From the NCBI RefSeq assembly GCF_037038585.1, contig NC_092520.1, positions 150,659,104 to 150,723,103 of the forward strand: 64,000 bases of DNA, in the 5' to 3' direction. Position numbers and translations under genes: made by a program. Positions 61,881-64,000 of this stretch are shown here, piece by piece. The first letter of the stretch is position 1. Every line of letters starts with the position of its first letter. The notes below the pieces were generated by a model. The model saw only the letters and a program-made list of their open reading frames with translations. It did not search any database and was not told the origin of the DNA. The stretch is from Patagioenas fasciata (lineage: Eukaryota > Chordata > Aves > Columbiformes > Columbidae).

Positions 61881-64000
61881 GATTATTCATGAGCAAGATT
61901 TGATTTCATGAAATGTCTAGTTCAGAATTACAGACTAAAGGAGTTTAAGTAAGTTTCCAAAACTACTGGGTGATTATCCAGACAGAACCGTTTAAAGCTC
62001 TCCCACTCCTTATATTAATAGGAGCCACAATATTCCCATGCTGACCATGAGGGGAAAAATCAATATCAGCAAACGCACATTCATATTGATTTATCTTCCC
62101 TTTTGGTTTTCTAATTTAGTAAAGGCTACTAATGCAACGTTACATAAAGATTCTCAGGAGAGTAAAAAGGCTAATGAGATCAGGTATCACTGTTTGTTCT
62201 CTGGAAGTGAACTGACTTTACTGCCTACAGTCAACTGTTGAGTTGCCCAGTACAGGAAGGCCAAGGAATACTTCGGAGCCATGTATCAGAGGGACTGAAA
62301 GGAGCCATCAAGATGAATCTTTGGGATGCAGGCCTGGCATGCTGTTAGGATATGAACATTAGAGAAGATTGCTCCAAGGAACAAAATACTAAGCATTTTT
62401 CCCCTATAAGTATTCCAAGAAATGTGCATGTATTTGAATGTCCTACTATACATATCTGTTCAGAGCTTATGCTGGTAACCTTTGTCAGACTAGATTAGAA
62501 AAGGGTTTTCTAGTCATGCGCAAGTTCTTATGCAAGTATTTGATTTTTAAGGTATTATTTCATGTGTTGTATGAATTAAAAGGAATGCTTAATGAAAATG
62601 ATCAGTTTGCTTCACTTACTCATTCTAAACAAAGGGTAGCAAATATAGGCAGGGATGTTTTTATTAATTGAAAACTGAAGTTCCTGACTGTCCAGAACAC
62701 CAGAAAATTGTCTCATGGGAAAATAAGTCAACTATATACATACATATTATATAATATTTAGAGATGAAATTAGGACATGACATAGTGCGAGCCATTGTGT
62801 GTTTGAAAGGATCTAAAGCTTCAGAAGCAAAACTTGTTCATTTCACAGTGTACACTTAACATAGCCATATCAATCTTTTATCACTGTTTATTGCACTGAA
62901 TATTAAATCTCAAGATATCCAACCTTAGAATTAAAATACCTACTACTTGTTATGTTACAAACATGAAAGTGCAACATTATTGAAATCAGAACAGCATTAT
63001 CTGTGTTCTTACTGTACATCATCTATATGCACGGATTCATGATTGGAAGTATTTCCTTCATTCCACATAGTTGGGTAGTTTTTCCCCCCCTTTTTGAGGA
63101 CAGGACATTCATAAGGGCACTGTCAAAAAGTAGGACACTTCCTTATCCTACCAAAGGACAAGGAATACAGCAGATTACTGAAAAGTAACACTGAATAATT
63201 AGGTCACCGAAGGCCCAGGCTCATAGAGGTATTTAGTGTCACAGAAGAACAGCTGATAATCTGCAGCTGAAAAAAAACATTTTCAGGATGATTGTAAAAG
63301 TTGAGTTCTGTCTCCCAAGCCCCAAATTCCTAATATTTTCAACTTCTAATAAACTGGGCCATCAAGGCATTCTACTAGAGATATAAATACAAGAACAGTA
63401 TTTGTCCAACTATAATTGATGGAAAATGAATTTTCACTTGTCACTTTCATTGGACCATCAACAGGTTATTGCTTATGAAGAAGGATTACGTCTTGCTTTG
63501 GAGAACAAATGATAAGGTCGTTAACTCCAAATGGCCATGACATAGTTTAAAAATAACTGTGTTCAGACTGCTCTTTCCCAGTTGTCCGTCAGCAAAGACT
63601 GTGACTCCTGCCTGGAGCTACACAAACACTAGTTTGGTTCAGTATAGAGATGTGTCGTTTTCCTAGGGACAGAGATTTTACTGTAAATATGACCTCTTTA
63701 CTCAGTTCTTTGCTTCCAAAAGTAAAGCAGATAAATAACTATCACAGAAGGTATTCCAGTGGTCCTATCAGAAGGTAGTACTTGGACATAACTTAAATAT
63801 TATAAGATATTACTCCATGGAGACAGAATTGCAAGGTTACTCAGCCAAGCTTAATTCTTGTTTCTTTCATGTCGTCTTTTGAATATAAATTTCTTGTAAT
63901 GCATCTCCTGAAACACACACTTTCACTCACCCCCAAATTTAAATATATAGAATGTTATTACTGTACAGTTTATTGAAATAGCTGGAACACTTCTATTCAT
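61881..64000. other. Right end of the window, no gene found
   Basis: AT-rich sequence with only short open frames and no recognisable coding exon or repeat family. A weak continuation of CR1 just right of 61880 cannot be excluded. Confidence 0.6.

Noticed and set aside
49451-64000. Search for CACNA1C exon 1b or exon 2
   Set aside because: No sequence encoding the short N-terminus or the exon 2 start was seen, so these exons probably lie right of the window.
1-64000. tRNA, rRNA, CRISPR or bacterial operon features
   Set aside because: None were recognised. The window is an avian nuclear locus with long introns and LINE and LTR relics.

Overview
The window is part of a vertebrate nuclear genome, almost certainly a bird. 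It is AT-rich, with long introns and one sharp CpG island. It carries several CR1 LINE copies and a solo-LTR remnant of a type I know from neoavian genomes. There are no bacterial-style operons. Two protein-coding loci can be supported. DCP1B (mRNA-decapping enzyme 1B) is complete on the minus strand. A single 5' exon of the L-type calcium-channel gene CACNA1C lies on the plus strand. This head-to-head, interleaved pairing matches the mammalian DCP1B-CACNA1C neighbourhood as I remember it, which supports both calls.

Layout. 1-3480: downstream flank with no gene found. About 3480-4489: probable DCP1B 3' UTR. 4490-49036: nine DCP1B coding exons, all with GT-AG junctions and matching phases, joining to a 607-residue protein. 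The N-terminal DCP1/EVH1 domain comes from exons 1-4, the LTALFGK motif and a long low-complexity linker from exons 5-8, and the trimerization segment from exons 8-9. Intron 3 (23781-45177, 21.4 kb) contains the CACNA1C long N-terminus exon at 35523-35652 on the opposite strand. It encodes 43 residues and ends in a phase-1 donor. About 48540-49450: CpG-island promoter of DCP1B. 49450-64000: no coding exon found. This stretch should be CACNA1C intron 1 on the plus strand, with two long minus-strand CR1 relics at 57158-58080 and 59790-61880.

How the parts fit. A CACNA1C transcript started at exon 1a must run rightward across DCP1B exons 3, 2 and 1 and the DCP1B promoter before reaching its exon 2, which lies beyond the window. 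The two genes therefore overlap in antisense, with possible transcriptional interference or co-regulation. DCP1B acts in cytoplasmic 5'-3' mRNA decay. Cav1.2 is a plasma-membrane calcium channel. No shared pathway is implied.

I found no previously undescribed biological system. The points most worth a second look are the nested antisense exon, a short deletion in the regulatory N-terminus of that exon, a uORF that stops one base before its start codon, and several small tandem duplications and repeat expansions.
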